The notes beneath the pieces are model-generated. The model saw only the letters and a list, made by a program, of their open reading frames with translations. It made no database searches and was not told where the DNA came from. From contig JAZTZL010000006.1 of NCBI GenBank assembly GCA_045637425.1, positions 92,237-156,236 of the forward strand: a DNA stretch of 64,000 bases, in the 5' to 3' direction. Of the stretch, positions 25,647 to 35,405 are shown piece after piece. The translations under genes were made by a program, and so were the position numbers. Origin of the DNA: CAJGBR01 sp045637425 (GTDB taxonomy: Bacteria; Bacteroidota; Bacteroidia; Bacteroidales; Rikenellaceae). Positions within the stretch are counted from its first letter, which is position 1. Each line of letters starts with the position of its first letter.

Positions 25647-26621
25647 ATGAATAGTGCCGAAGAAATCAGAAAAATAATCGAGCATCAAATCGAGATTCTC
25701 GACATTGACCGCAATCCAGAAATGCTCTATAAACCAATTCGTTATGCGCTTGGCTCGGGTGGTAAACGAATGCGTCCCGTACTAACGTTGCTCAGTTGCG
25801 AGGCGTTCTCTGACCAATGGCAGAGCGCGATAAATGCAGCTATGGCAATTGAAGTGTTCCACAATTTCACACTGCTACACGATGACATTATGGACAACTC
25901 GTCAATGAGACGCGGTCAGCCAACGGTGCATTGTCGCTGGAATGACAATACCGCTATCCTATCTGGCGATGCGATGTCGATTCTCGCCTATGAGATTTTG
26001 AGCAAAGCGCCGTCTGAGTTGATTGTTAAATTGTTACCTATATTTACAAAGGTAGCGCTCGAGGTTTGTGAGGGACAACAATTCGATATGGATTTCGAAT
26101 CGTGTGATGAAGTTGCGCTAGACAACTATCTGGAAATGATTCGCTTAAAAACTGCAGTTCTGTTGGCAGGCGCAGTTCAGTTGGGTGCAATATGTGGTGG
26201 TGCATCGGACAATGATGCGCAACTGATGTACGAATTTGGCGAAAATTTAGGACTTCTGTTCCAGATAACTGACGATATATTAGACACTTACGGCAATCCA
26301 GAAATATTCGGTAAAAGCATTGGCGGAGATATTCGTTGCGGCAAAAAGACGTTTCTGTTGATTACGGCGATGCAGCAGGCCTCGCCCGAACAACGCCAGT
26401 GTCTGATTGACCTGATCAAAGATAATCAGATTGCAGACAACGAGAAAATCGAGTCTGTGACTAAACTGTATAATCAACTGAATGTGCGCAAGTTAGCGGA
26501 AGAGGCTTCGGATAAGTATTTCAATTTGGCAATCAACGCATTGAGAAAAGTATCGTTAGACGAAAACCGTAAAAACGAACTGATGGAATACGCAACAAGA
26601 ATAAGATATAGAGAAAAATAA
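25647..26621 (+). CDS. trans-isoprenyl diphosphate synthase
   Basis: The ATG at 25647 gives 324 residues (a TTG three codons earlier is less likely). The first aspartate-rich motif DDIMD is at about residues 79-83 with RRGQPTVH after it, and the second, DDILD, is near 207-211; GSGGKRMRP is the diphosphate-binding start. Length and the absence of a bulky residue pattern I can score suggest an octaprenyl- or longer-chain synthase for the quinone side chain, which fits the menaquinone genes in this window. Chain length cannot be fixed by reading. Confidence 0.88.
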   Translation: MNSAEEIRKIIEHQIEILDIDRNPEMLYKPIRYALGSGGKRMRPVLTLLSCEAFSDQWQSAINAAMAIEVFHNFTLLHDDIMDNSSMRRGQPTVHCRWNDNTAILSGDAMSILAYEILSKAPSELIVKLLPIFTKVALEVCEGQQFDMDFESCDEVALDNYLEMIRLKTAVLLAGAVQLGAICGGASDNDAQLMYEFGENLGLLFQITDDILDTYGNPEIFGKSIGGDIRCGKKTFLLITAMQQASPEQRQCLIDLIKDNQIADNEKIESVTKLYNQLNVRKLAEEASDKYFNLAINALRKVSLDENRKNELMEYATRIRYREK

Positions 26622-26627
26622 TATATT

Positions 26628-27878
26628 ATGCTGAATATCAACAGAAAAGATATCGAGATTATGGCTCCAGTAGGTAGCTATGAATCTTTACACGCAGCAA
26701 TACAGGCAGGCGCTGATTCGGTCTATTTCGGAGTTGAACGTCTGAATATGAGAGCACATTCGTCGGTGAATTTCACGCTCGATGACCTGGCTAAAATTGT
26801 GGCAATTTGCCGAGAAAATGGGCTCAAGAGTTATCTTACGGTCAATACGATTCTCTATGATGAAGACCTAGACGCAATGCGCGAAATCCTACAACGCGCT
26901 AAACAAGAAGGAGTTACTGCAATCATTGCAAGCGACCAGGCAGCAATTTTCTATGCTCGTCAACTTGGAATCGAGGTACATATCTCAACTCAGCTGAACG
27001 TCTCAAATATCGAAACTCTGAAATTCTATGCACAGTTTGCAGACGTTGTGGTATTGGCTCGAGAGTTGAAAATTGAACAAACCGCCCGCATTGCTCAACA
27101 AATTGAAGAACAGCAAATTAGAGGCCCAAAAGGCGAATTGGTCAAAATCGAAATGTTTGCTCACGGAGCGCTGTGTATGGCAGTTTCGGGCAAATGCTAT
27201 TTGAGTCTGCACGATGCGTGGAGATCGGCTAATCGTGGCGAGTGTCGTCAGGTTTGTCGCCGTTCATACGAGGTGCGCGACCGCGAAACCGGCAAAGAGC
27301 TACTAATTGACAATCAATATATTATGTCACCCAAAGACCTCTGCACCATTGATTTCTTGGACAAATTCATTGAGGCTGGTGTCAGAGTGCTGAAGATTGA
27401 GGGTCGAGCTCGCGGACCGGAATATGTCAAGCGAGTGATTGAAAGCTATGACCAGGCTGTACGCGCAGTCTGCGACGGCACCTACTCTACCGAACAAGCA
27501 GTTCAGTGGAAGGAGCAACTCGCTACGGTGTTCAATCGCGGATTCTGGCAGGGATATTATATGGGGGCACCGGCTGGTGAGTGGAGTTCGTTGTACGGCT
27601 CAGCAGCTACACATCGCAAGGTATATGTCGGAAAGGTTACGAACTTCTTCCAGAAAATTTCTGTGGTAGAGGTACTTATTGAGGCTGCGGAACTCAGCAC
27701 AACTGACGATATGTTATTCATTGGCGAGACTACGGGAGTAGTCGAAATCAAAAACGCCGAAATCAGAAACGTAGCAGGACAACCTGTCGAAACAGTTTCG
27801 CAAGGTATGATATGCTCAATGAAATCGCCGCAACTGATTCGTCGCGGCGATAAGCTATATAAGATGGTTCCGGTTTAG
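26628..27878 (+). CDS. U32 family peptidase / tRNA hydroxylation-type protein
   Basis: The 416-residue protein starts with IEIMAPVGSYESLHAAIQAGADSVYFG, the typical N terminus, and carries the U32 signature EMFAHGALCMAVSGKCYLS at about residues 174-192, with cysteines that may bind an iron-sulfur cluster. The family includes collagenase-like peptidases and TrhP/RlhA-type RNA hydroxylation factors; the latter role is more likely for a cytoplasmic protein without signal peptide. It ends nine bases from the convergent gltX. Confidence 0.88.
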   Translation: MLNINRKDIEIMAPVGSYESLHAAIQAGADSVYFGVERLNMRAHSSVNFTLDDLAKIVAICRENGLKSYLTVNTILYDEDLDAMREILQRAKQEGVTAIIASDQAAIFYARQLGIEVHISTQLNVSNIETLKFYAQFADVVVLARELKIEQTARIAQQIEEQQIRGPKGELVKIEMFAHGALCMAVSGKCYLSLHDAWRSANRGECRQVCRRSYEVRDRETGKELLIDNQYIMSPKDLCTIDFLDKFIEAGVRVLKIEGRARGPEYVKRVIESYDQAVRAVCDGTYSTEQAVQWKEQLATVFNRGFWQGYYMGAPAGEWSSLYGSAATHRKVYVGKVTNFFQKISVVEVLIEAAELSTTDDMLFIGETTGVVEIKNAEIRNVAGQPVETVSQGMICSMKSPQLIRRGDKLYKMVPV

Positions 27879-27887
27879 TATAACTCA

Positions 27888-29426
27888 CTAAGCCTGAGCC
27901 GGATTGCCGAGTTTGTCGAGCGCTGAGTCAATTCTCTGAATTGTTTCCTCACGACCGATGAATTCGGCAATTTCCATCATACTCGGTCCCATACTGCGAC
28001 CAACTACGGCAAGACGGAACGTATTCATCACCTGTCCCATCGGCAACTCATTCTGTTCAATCCAACTGTGAATTGCGTGCTCGAGCACCTCTGCACGGAA
28101 CTCTTCGACTGATGCAATAACCTCTCTCAGAGCCTTCAATCTATTTGGATTTTCGCCCTTCCAGAACTTTGCAACTGCCTTTTCTTCAAACTCCGCAGGC
28201 GCTACGAAGAAGTAGTCTGACAGACCCCAGAAGTCGCTCACAAACGTAGCGCGCTCCTTAATCAATCCACAAACTTTTTCCACCTTGTTCATTTCTGCAA
28301 CAACGCCGTGTTGTTCGAGAATCGGAACATATAGTTGTGCTAATTCTGCATCACTCTTAGTCTTAAGGTATTGACCGTTAAACCAACGAGCCTTTTCTGG
28401 GTCAAAACGCGAACCTGATTTACCGCAATGCTCCAAAGAGAATGCCTCAATCAACTCCTCCATTGAGAGTATTTCGCGATCGTCACCCGGGTTCCAACCC
28501 AGCAGTGCTAACATATTTACGAATGCCTCTGCGAAATAGCCATCTTCACGATAACCGTGCGCAGTCTCGCCATCGGGTGCGTGCCACTCTAACGGGAATA
28601 CGGGGAATCCCATTTTGTCGCCATCGCGTTTGCTCAGTTTACCCTTACCCGTAGGCTTGAGCAACAACGGCAAATGTGCGAATTCGGGTTGTGAGTCGCT
28701 CCAGCCCATTGCCTCGTAAAGCAGATAGTGCAGAGGCAACGACGGCAACCACTCCTCACCACGAATTACGTGTGAAATCTCCATCAAGTGGTCGTCTACG
28801 ATATTTGCCAAGTGATATGTAGGCAGACTATCAGCCGACTTATAAAGCACCTTATCATCTAATGTTGAAGTATTTACCTCCACATCACCACGAATCAGGT
28901 CGTGCATCTTGACCACGCGGTCTACGGGCATCTTGAAACGGATTACCCAATTGTGGTTATTTTTGATTCGTTCCTGAACTGTTTCAGAATCGAGATTGAG
29001 CGAAGTCTGCAACGACTCTCTCACCTGATAATTATAGGCAAATGTCTTACCTTCGGCTTCGTATTCAGCTCTGATTTTATCAAGTTCTTCAGCGCTGTCG
29101 AATGCGTAGTAAGCGTGTCCAGAGGCTACGAGTTGCAGCGCATATTGAAGATATATCTCTTTACGTTCGCTCTGACGATACGGAGCGTGAGGACCACCCT
29201 CCTGCACACCCTCATCAAATTTCATTCCGCACCACTTCAATGATTCGGTAATGTACTCTTCGGCTCCGGGCACAAAGCGCTGTGAGTCTGTATCCTCAAT
29301 TCTGAGCACAAAATCACCACCATTCTTCTTGGCGAACAAATAGTTATATAGTGCCGTTCTGACGCCACCCATATGTAACGGTCCCGTAGGACTCGGCGCA
29401 AAACGAACTCTTACTCTTCTATCCAT
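27888..29426 (-). CDS. gltX: glutamyl-tRNA synthetase
   Basis: The protein has 512 residues. The class I HIGH motif appears as PLHMGG (about 16-21) and the KMSKS motif as GKLSKRDGD near residue 264. The catalytic core is followed by the helical anticodon-binding region with an ending PMGQVMNTFRLAVVG. The discriminating form looks normal. It follows ychF after 15 bases and is probably cotranscribed. Confidence 0.97.
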   Translation of the reverse strand: MDRRVRVRFAPSPTGPLHMGGVRTALYNYLFAKKNGGDFVLRIEDTDSQRFVPGAEEYITESLKWCGMKFDEGVQEGGPHAPYRQSERKEIYLQYALQLVASGHAYYAFDSAEELDKIRAEYEAEGKTFAYNYQVRESLQTSLNLDSETVQERIKNNHNWVIRFKMPVDRVVKMHDLIRGDVEVNTSTLDDKVLYKSADSLPTYHLANIVDDHLMEISHVIRGEEWLPSLPLHYLLYEAMGWSDSQPEFAHLPLLLKPTGKGKLSKRDGDKMGFPVFPLEWHAPDGETAHGYREDGYFAEAFVNMLALLGWNPGDDREILSMEELIEAFSLEHCGKSGSRFDPEKARWFNGQYLKTKSDAELAQLYVPILEQHGVVAEMNKVEKVCGLIKERATFVSDFWGLSDYFFVAPAEFEEKAVAKFWKGENPNRLKALREVIASVEEFRAEVLEHAIHSWIEQNELPMGQVMNTFRLAVVGRSMGPSMMEIAEFIGREETIQRIDSALDKLGNPAQA

Positions 29427-29441
29427 ATCTTTTTCTTAATC

Positions 29442-30539
29442 TTAAACGTTAAACAAGAAGTGCATTATGTCGCCATCTTGCACGACATACTCTTTACCTT
29501 CGATTCCGATTTTACCCGCAGTACGGCACGCAGACTCTGAGCGCAACTCAACATAGTCGGCATACTTGATAACCTCAGCACGAATAAAACCTCGTTCGAA
29601 ATCGGTGTGGATAATACCCGCAGCCTGAGGTGCCTTAGTACCTTTGCTGTAAGTCCACGCACGAGTTTCGTCAGGTCCCGTAGTAAAATATGTTTCAAGT
29701 TGCAACAACTTATACGCAGCCTTAATCAGTCGATTCACACCCGACTCCTTCAGACCGATTTCCTCGAGGAACATCTGACGTTCTTCGTATGTTTCGAGTT
29801 CAGCAATGTCAGCCTCGGTCGCAGCCGCTACAATCAGAATCTCAGCCTCTTCATTTTCCGTAGCCTTACGCACTGCCTCTACATAAGCATTTCCGCTCAA
29901 TGCTGAGTTTTCATCTACGTTGCAGACATAGAGAATAGGCTTGTTTGTCAAGAGATTAAGGTCTGCTACGATTTTTTTGTCCTCTTTGTCGAGTTTCACC
30001 GTACGAGCCGAGAGTCCTTGTTCGAGCGCCTCTTTATACTGCTTGAAAATTTCGTATTGACGTTTTGCAGTCTTCTCGCCTGTTTGTGCCTGTTTTTGTA
30101 CCTTTGCGATACGGCTATCGATTGTTTCGAGGTCTTTAAGTTGCAACTCAGTATCGATAATCTCCTTATCCCTCACAGGGTCTATCGAGCCATCAACGTG
30201 TGTAATGTTGTCATTCTCAAAACATCTCAAAACGTGAATAATTGCGTCTGTTTCGCGAATATTCGCCAAAAATTTATTACCCAAACCTTCTCCCTTTGAG
30301 GCTCCTTTAACAAGGCCTGCGATATCCACAATCTCTATCGTAGTGGGAATCACTTTCTTAGGGTTATCAATTTCTGCCAGAGCTGTGAGTCGTTCATCTG
30401 GAACGGTGATTACACCTACGTTTGGTTCGATTGTACAGAAAGGGAAATTTGCTGCCTGCGCCTTTGCGTTTGACAGACAGTTAAAAAGTGTCGATTTACC
30501 AACATTTGGCAGTCCGACTATTCCACATTGTAATGCCAT
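29442..30539 (-). CDS. ychF: ribosome-binding ATPase YchF
   Basis: This 365-residue Obg-like P-loop protein has GLPNVGKSTLFN (9-20), VDIAGLVKGASKGEGLGN (switch II with the Ala-Gly-Leu of HAS-type ATPases) and a C-terminal TGS-like domain ending VVQDGDIMHFLFNV. Family members prefer ATP over GTP, bind ribosomes and respond to redox state. Transcription likely starts at the TAATTTTG box 18 bases upstream. Confidence 0.96.
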   Translation of the reverse strand: MALQCGIVGLPNVGKSTLFNCLSNAKAQAANFPFCTIEPNVGVITVPDERLTALAEIDNPKKVIPTTIEIVDIAGLVKGASKGEGLGNKFLANIRETDAIIHVLRCFENDNITHVDGSIDPVRDKEIIDTELQLKDLETIDSRIAKVQKQAQTGEKTAKRQYEIFKQYKEALEQGLSARTVKLDKEDKKIVADLNLLTNKPILYVCNVDENSALSGNAYVEAVRKATENEEAEILIVAAATEADIAELETYEERQMFLEEIGLKESGVNRLIKAAYKLLQLETYFTTGPDETRAWTYSKGTKAPQAAGIIHTDFERGFIRAEVIKYADYVELRSESACRTAGKIGIEGKEYVVQDGDIMHFLFNV

Positions 30540-30556
30540 TGATTTTCAAATTTTCG

Positions 30557-30564
30557 CAAAATTA
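30557..30564 (-). promoter_or_regulatory. TAnnTTTG promoter box for ychF-gltX
   Basis: TAATTTTG on the minus strand, 17 bases before the ychF start. It is back-to-back with the box at 30629 on the other strand. Confidence 0.7.
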
Positions 30565-30628
30565 CTTTTTTTTCCTCAATCAGACAACTTTTACACTTCT
30601 ATTTAATCAATCATTCTATTTAATTGCT

Positions 30629-30636
30629 TACCTTTG
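30629..30636 (+). promoter_or_regulatory. TAnnTTTG promoter box for the AsmA-like gene
   Basis: TACCTTTG, 22 bases before the start codon at 30659; this also argues against the longer upstream reading of the gene. Confidence 0.72.
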
Positions 30637-30658
30637 TGTAGAAAAATCTCAAACAAAT

Positions 30659-33328
30659 ATGAAAAAATTTCTAAAAATCACGGCAATAGTAATTGCCTCA
30701 TTGCTTGTTTTATTGGAAGTTATACCATTGGCATTCAGGTCGAAAGTCAATGAAATTGTCAAAACTGAAGCTAACAAAATGTTATTGGCTAAAGTTGATT
30801 TCGAAAATCTCGGAATCAGCCTGCTGCGCCACTTCCCGCACGCATCAATTTCACTCTCTGGACTCACTGTCGTAGGCATCGATAAATTCGAAGGCGATAC
30901 GCTGGCCAGCATCGACAAAATCGAATTGGTAGTGAATCTCGCATCACTATTCAGTAGCAATGGTTACGAATTGACTCGCTTTATTGTGAACGAACCGATG
31001 TTGAAAGCTCGCAAATTAGAGGACGGGGCAGTGAATTGGAACGTGATGCCTACAGAAGAGGCTGCAGAAGAGACTACTGCTGAGCCTGAAGATGGCGGCA
31101 GCGTAGCATTCAAACTGCAAGTCAAAGAGGTTAAGATTGTTGATGGTCTATTGAGTTACATTGACGACTCGTCAAAGATGGCAGCCTCGGTTGATAAGCT
31201 CAATTTGCGACTCAGCGGCGACTTGTCTGCAGATAGAACTTCGCTTGATTTGATGCTCTCATTGGGTGCAGTGAACTTCACTTCGGGCAGTATAAATATG
31301 TTGAAAGACGTAGCTGTAAAACTCGATGCCGAAATTGATGCAGACTTAGCAAACAGCCGTTTCGAATTGAAAGACAACACTTTGAGTATTAACTCAATCG
31401 AGTTAGGCGTAGATGGTTGGGCACAACTCAACGCAGACCAAAGCATTGATATGGATCTGAAGGCGAATACCTCAAAGGTGCAGTTCAAAGACATTTTGTC
31501 GATGGTGCCTGCATTCTACACAAAGGACTTCAAAGATTTGACAGCATCGGGCGAATTGCTGTTCGAAGCGTGGATTCGCGGCCAGTATAAGGGTGAGTCA
31601 ATCCCAGCATTCGATATGACTCTGAAGGTTGTAGACGGCGCATTCGGATACGCATCATTGCCTGCAAAAGTTGATAACATAAACATTCTGGCCTCAGCCA
31701 CGGCTCCGGGCGGAAGTATGGACGAAATCGTTGTTGATCTGAATAACCTTTCATTGGCGTTAGCAGGAAACAATCTCAACGTATCGTTCAATGCTCGCAA
31801 CCTTATAAGTGACCCAAAATTTGCAGGTAAGGCAGTCGGCGTAATCAACCTCGGTGCTGTAAAAGATGTATATCCGCTGGGTGATTCTATTTCGCTGTCA
31901 GGTGTAATTACTGCAGATATGAGCGTAGCTGCGCAGATGTCAGACATTGAGGCTCAACGATTCAATAATATCAAGGCATCAGGCGATTTCAAAATCAACG
32001 ATATGATGCTCAACCTCGCGGGACTGCCCGAAGTAAAAATCGGCACAGCACAAGCGAAGATTACTCCTGCGCAGATGAGTCTCGACCGATTCGACCTAAA
32101 AATCGGACGTAGCGATTTAATGGCTAATGGAGCACTAACCAATTACCTTCCATTCATTATGAAGGGTGATAAATTGTCAGGTAATCTGTCAATATCATCG
32201 AACTTGATGGATTTGAACGAGATAATGAGTATAGTCCCTGAAGAATCAACTGATTCTGAACAGACCGAAGTTGCAGAACCTGCTCCGATAACAGACGAGA
32301 CATTCAGACTTCCGGAAAATATGAATCTCGCTCTGAATGTATCGATGAAACAGATTCTCTTCCAAAAGATGATTCTCGAAAATCTCAAAGGCAATGTAAC
32401 TCTGGCTGGTGGCGAATTGAAACTCAACAATCTGGACATGAATGCTTTTGATGGCACTCTGGCTACTACGGGATTATTCTCGACAGCAAGCAACGAACCA
32501 CGCGTAGCACTTAACTTGAACTTCAATAACGCTTCGTTTGCTACGACATTCGCTCAGATGGATTTGATTCAAAAGATGGTACCGCTGTTCAAATCTGCTG
32601 GTGGACACTACTCATTGGGAATGTCACTTGAAACGAAACTCGATGGTGAACTTATGCCGGTATATTCATCTTTGCAGGCTGAAGGAAAGCTGATGACCAA
32701 TGACATCAAACTTCAGAATATCAAAGCATTAAACATTTTAGCCGAAACACTCAAAAGCGATAAGTTGAAAAACATCGAAGCTAAGAATGTAAATGTTCAA
32801 TTCACAATTAAAGATGGTCAATTGATTACAAAACCATTCAAAATTTCGATGGGTAACATTACAATGGATTTGTCAGGAGCTACAACCATTGACGGCAAAA
32901 TTGACTACAATGGAGTTGTGGCACTGCCTTCCGGCAGCAACTCACTGCTGAGCCAAGTCGGTGTGAATATCGGAGGAACATTCACATCTCCTAAAATTTC
33001 GGTTGACGTCAAAAACGCAGTGAAAGATGTTGCCAAAGGTTTGCTCAATGAGAAACTGGGCAATATCTTGGGTAGTAGTAATAATAGCTCATCTACTTCA
33101 AGTTCTGAGTCGCAAGGCAGTTCGACCGACGCTGTTGAACAAGCTCGTGCAGCAGGTCAGAAGCTAGTCGATGCTGCAAAGGCACAGAGAGATAGTTTAG
33201 TCAATAAAGCGAACTCTAAATTAGCAAAGATTGCAGCTCAGACTGCGGGTGATGCACTAGTGAAAAAGGCAGAACAAAATGCCGAAAAAATGGTGAAAGA
33301 GGCAGAAGAAAAGGCTGCTCAAAAGTAG
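30659..33328 (+). CDS. AsmA-like inner-membrane protein
   Basis: The start at 30659 gives 889 residues with an N-terminal signal anchor (ITAIVIASLLVLLEVIPLAF). The AsmA-type opening follows (VDFENLGISLLRHFPHASISLSGLTV) and long beta-rich repeats, then an AsmA C-terminal region (about 600-800). After a Ser-rich linker near 810-825 a helical tail rich in Ala, Lys and Glu ends the protein. AsmA/TamB/YhdP relatives are bridge-like lipid-transfer proteins of the envelope. The extra charged tail is unusual. Alone in its transcription unit, followed by a hairpin. Confidence 0.86.
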   Translation: MKKFLKITAIVIASLLVLLEVIPLAFRSKVNEIVKTEANKMLLAKVDFENLGISLLRHFPHASISLSGLTVVGIDKFEGDTLASIDKIELVVNLASLFSSNGYELTRFIVNEPMLKARKLEDGAVNWNVMPTEEAAEETTAEPEDGGSVAFKLQVKEVKIVDGLLSYIDDSSKMAASVDKLNLRLSGDLSADRTSLDLMLSLGAVNFTSGSINMLKDVAVKLDAEIDADLANSRFELKDNTLSINSIELGVDGWAQLNADQSIDMDLKANTSKVQFKDILSMVPAFYTKDFKDLTASGELLFEAWIRGQYKGESIPAFDMTLKVVDGAFGYASLPAKVDNINILASATAPGGSMDEIVVDLNNLSLALAGNNLNVSFNARNLISDPKFAGKAVGVINLGAVKDVYPLGDSISLSGVITADMSVAAQMSDIEAQRFNNIKASGDFKINDMMLNLAGLPEVKIGTAQAKITPAQMSLDRFDLKIGRSDLMANGALTNYLPFIMKGDKLSGNLSISSNLMDLNEIMSIVPEESTDSEQTEVAEPAPITDETFRLPENMNLALNVSMKQILFQKMILENLKGNVTLAGGELKLNNLDMNAFDGTLATTGLFSTASNEPRVALNLNFNNASFATTFAQMDLIQKMVPLFKSAGGHYSLGMSLETKLDGELMPVYSSLQAEGKLMTNDIKLQNIKALNILAETLKSDKLKNIEAKNVNVQFTIKDGQLITKPFKISMGNITMDLSGATTIDGKIDYNGVVALPSGSNSLLSQVGVNIGGTFTSPKISVDVKNAVKDVAKGLLNEKLGNILGSSNNSSSTSSSESQGSSTDAVEQARAAGQKLVDAAKAQRDSLVNKANSKLAKIAAQTAGDALVKKAEQNAEKMVKEAEEKAAQK

Positions 33329-33356
33329 TTACAATACCACACTAAAATCACTACAA

Positions 33357-33396
33357 AGAAGTCCGATTGGCATTCGTGTCAGTCGGATTCTTTTTT
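33357..33396 (+). terminator. terminator after the AsmA-like gene
   Basis: GAAGTCCGA and TCGGATTC form a stem with a one-base bulge, followed by six T, 28 bases after the stop codon. Confidence 0.75.
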
Positions 33397-33499
33397 ACTA
33401 CTCGGAACAATACCAAAATGTAAGACATAAAATGAAAAAAAATACATTATTTCATACAAATAGGATATTTTTCAAATTTACCTTATCAAGAAAAATATA

Positions 33500-33507
33500 T
33501 ACCTTTG
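33500..33507 (+). promoter_or_regulatory. TAnnTTTG promoter box for the acyloxyacyl hydrolase
   Basis: TACCTTTG ends 23 bases before the chosen ATG at 33531; a TTTA lies 19 bases upstream in the -33 place (one mismatch from TTTG). Confidence 0.72.
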
Positions 33508-33530
33508 CAGCGAAATTTAGAGTGATTGAA

Positions 33531-34727
33531 ATGTTTAGGATTTGTTTAATTTCTCTGCTGTTGCTTGTTTCTGGCAGCGCGTGGTCTAATACTTCCGAAA
33601 ATAGTAATAAAAATAAAAAAGCAACCTTTATTGCATTCAACAGCAACATAGGTACATTAATGAAGACCAACGACTTCCTAAAAGATGCAAACATTCCGTT
33701 CAGCACATCTTATTCGCTGAAATTCGGGTTTAATGCAAAAGGGGACGATTGGCGCGATTTCGCATACGGAATGCCATACTACGGTATCGGACTCTATACA
33801 ATCAAGTTCAAAGACAACGATGGTCTAGGCAATCCCGTTTCACTCTACCTGTTTCAAGGAGCAACCATCTCTGAATTGTCATCAAGACTTAAACTGAACT
33901 ACGAATGGAACCTCGGCGTTTCAACAAATTGGGAACCATACGACAGATTCGACCACCCTACAATGGACGCAATCGGCTCGAATGTGAATGTGCACGTAGC
34001 GCTCAACCTGATGCTACGCTACGCTGTAAACAATAACATAGACCTGAATTTAGGTGCTGCGTTCACACACTTCTCAAACGGCTCTTATCAGCAACCAAAT
34101 GCAGGTGTAAACCAATTATCCGGTTTTATGGAATTGGTATACAAATTCAACGTTGATGAAATTTCGAAAAAGGAATTATCTAACAAAGAACCTTTTACAC
34201 CTCACTACGACCACGATATTCTGCTGAATATTTCTTCACGTCAGGTTGAAGCAGATACGGCAAAGACCAATATGCCCAGCGAATATACCCGAAATCGTTT
34301 TAAGATTTTCGACCTGAGTTATGGACTGATGAAAGTCCCGAACTACAGATACAAATATGGTGTAGGTCTAGACGTGCTTTACGACGAAACTTCGGGAGTA
34401 AAGATGTGGCGCGAAATTCACCCCGAAGATGGCGAAGTCTACGAACGCATTAAGCTCGCACCAATCGCAGACCGACTCTCACTTGGAGCCTCGTTGCGCG
34501 GTGAAATGGTAATGCAAGGGTATTCAATATTTGCAAACCTCGGCTGGAACCTCATACACGGCAATAAAAAAGACCAACGACTCTATCAAGTCATTGGTAT
34601 CAAGTTATATCTGCGAGATAACTTCTTCGGCACTTTCGGCATTCGCGCTACACACTTCACCAAAGCACAATATCTCTATTGGAGCCTCGGTTACACCATC
34701 AACGGAAGAAGTTACAGCAAACGATAG
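33531..34727 (+). CDS. PagL-like acyloxyacyl hydrolase (outer-membrane lipid A deacylase family)
   Basis: The ATG at 33531 gives 398 residues with a clean signal peptide (FRICLISLLLLVSGSAWS); the longer frame would include the promoter. The central HFSNGSYQQPNAGVN (about residue 180) corresponds to the PagL His-Ser motif HxSNG...N.G.N, and the surrounding sequence alternates like a beta barrel. Deacylases of this type remove an acyl chain from lipid A in the outer membrane. The second half (about 215-398) adds more strands than classical ~150-residue PagL has, as in other Bacteroidetes members. The last strand ends LYWSLGYTING. Activity is not provable from sequence. Confidence 0.8.
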   Translation: MFRICLISLLLLVSGSAWSNTSENSNKNKKATFIAFNSNIGTLMKTNDFLKDANIPFSTSYSLKFGFNAKGDDWRDFAYGMPYYGIGLYTIKFKDNDGLGNPVSLYLFQGATISELSSRLKLNYEWNLGVSTNWEPYDRFDHPTMDAIGSNVNVHVALNLMLRYAVNNNIDLNLGAAFTHFSNGSYQQPNAGVNQLSGFMELVYKFNVDEISKKELSNKEPFTPHYDHDILLNISSRQVEADTAKTNMPSEYTRNRFKIFDLSYGLMKVPNYRYKYGVGLDVLYDETSGVKMWREIHPEDGEVYERIKLAPIADRLSLGASLRGEMVMQGYSIFANLGWNLIHGNKKDQRLYQVIGIKLYLRDNFFGTFGIRATHFTKAQYLYWSLGYTINGRSYSKR

Positions 34728-34730
34728 TCG

Positions 34731-35258
34731 CTATTTCACGAAATCGATTTTAGGGCTTGGCAGCTCATCACTGTGAGTTACGAATCGTGACTCCGGCGCA
34801 GCGTATCCTAATGCCAATATACACAACACTCTGTACCTTTCGTCTACACCTATAGCCTTGCACACGAATGGCTCAGTGGGCGAACCGTCCTCACGTTTGC
34901 GGCCGCGCATCTGTGCCCAGCACGATGAAATGCCCAACGATTGAGCAGTCAACTGCACAAAAGTTGCTGCTATTGAGCAATCCTCTACCCAACAATCCGA
35001 GACCTGTTCGTCGCCCAAAACTACGATTGCAGCAGGAGCATACTTCACAAACGTACCATTTGCAGGTTTCGCTTCAGCCAGAAGATTCTTTGTTTGTTCA
35101 TCTGTAACCACTACCAATTTCCACGGCTGAAGATTTTTCGATGAAGGAGCCTTCAATGCCGATTTTACAATAGTCTCCAAAGTCTGACTATCAATTTGAC
35201 GCTCATCAAAACGTCTGATACTATGCCTTGTATCAATCAATTCTAAAAAATTATTCAT
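34731..35258 (-). CDS. nitroreductase family protein
   Basis: The 175-residue FMN-dependent fold begins NFLELIDTRHSIRRFDERQ and carries the conserved ALKAPSSKNLQPWKLVVV flavin-binding segment (about 33-50) and a C-terminal LALGYAAPES. Such enzymes reduce nitroaromatics, quinones or flavins with NAD(P)H; the physiological substrate is unknown. It converges with the acyloxyacyl hydrolase, leaving three bases between stops. Confidence 0.93.
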   Translation of the reverse strand: MNNFLELIDTRHSIRRFDERQIDSQTLETIVKSALKAPSSKNLQPWKLVVVTDEQTKNLLAEAKPANGTFVKYAPAAIVVLGDEQVSDCWVEDCSIAATFVQLTAQSLGISSCWAQMRGRKREDGSPTEPFVCKAIGVDERYRVLCILALGYAAPESRFVTHSDELPSPKIDFVK

Positions 35259-35282
35259 ATCTCACCATATTTTCTCAATTCA

Positions 35283-35290
35283 CAAATCTA
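35283..35290 (-). promoter_or_regulatory. TAnnTTTG promoter box for the nitroreductase
   Basis: TAGATTTG on the minus strand, 24 bases before the start codon. Confidence 0.62.
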
Positions 35291-35373
35291 CAAAAAATAA
35301 TCCAAAAAATAGAAAGTGAACTATTCGCTGCTCGTTTTTTGAGTTAATTGTGTGAGAAGTGAAAATTTTAGCG

Positions 35374-35381
35374 TACCTTTG
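35374..35381 (+). promoter_or_regulatory. TAnnTTTG promoter box for the DUF4834-mla-thi operon
   Basis: TACCTTTG, 24 bases before the start of the DUF4834 gene and facing away from the nitroreductase promoter. Confidence 0.72.
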
Positions 35382-35405
35382 CAATAATAATAAAATTAAG
35401 GCGAG

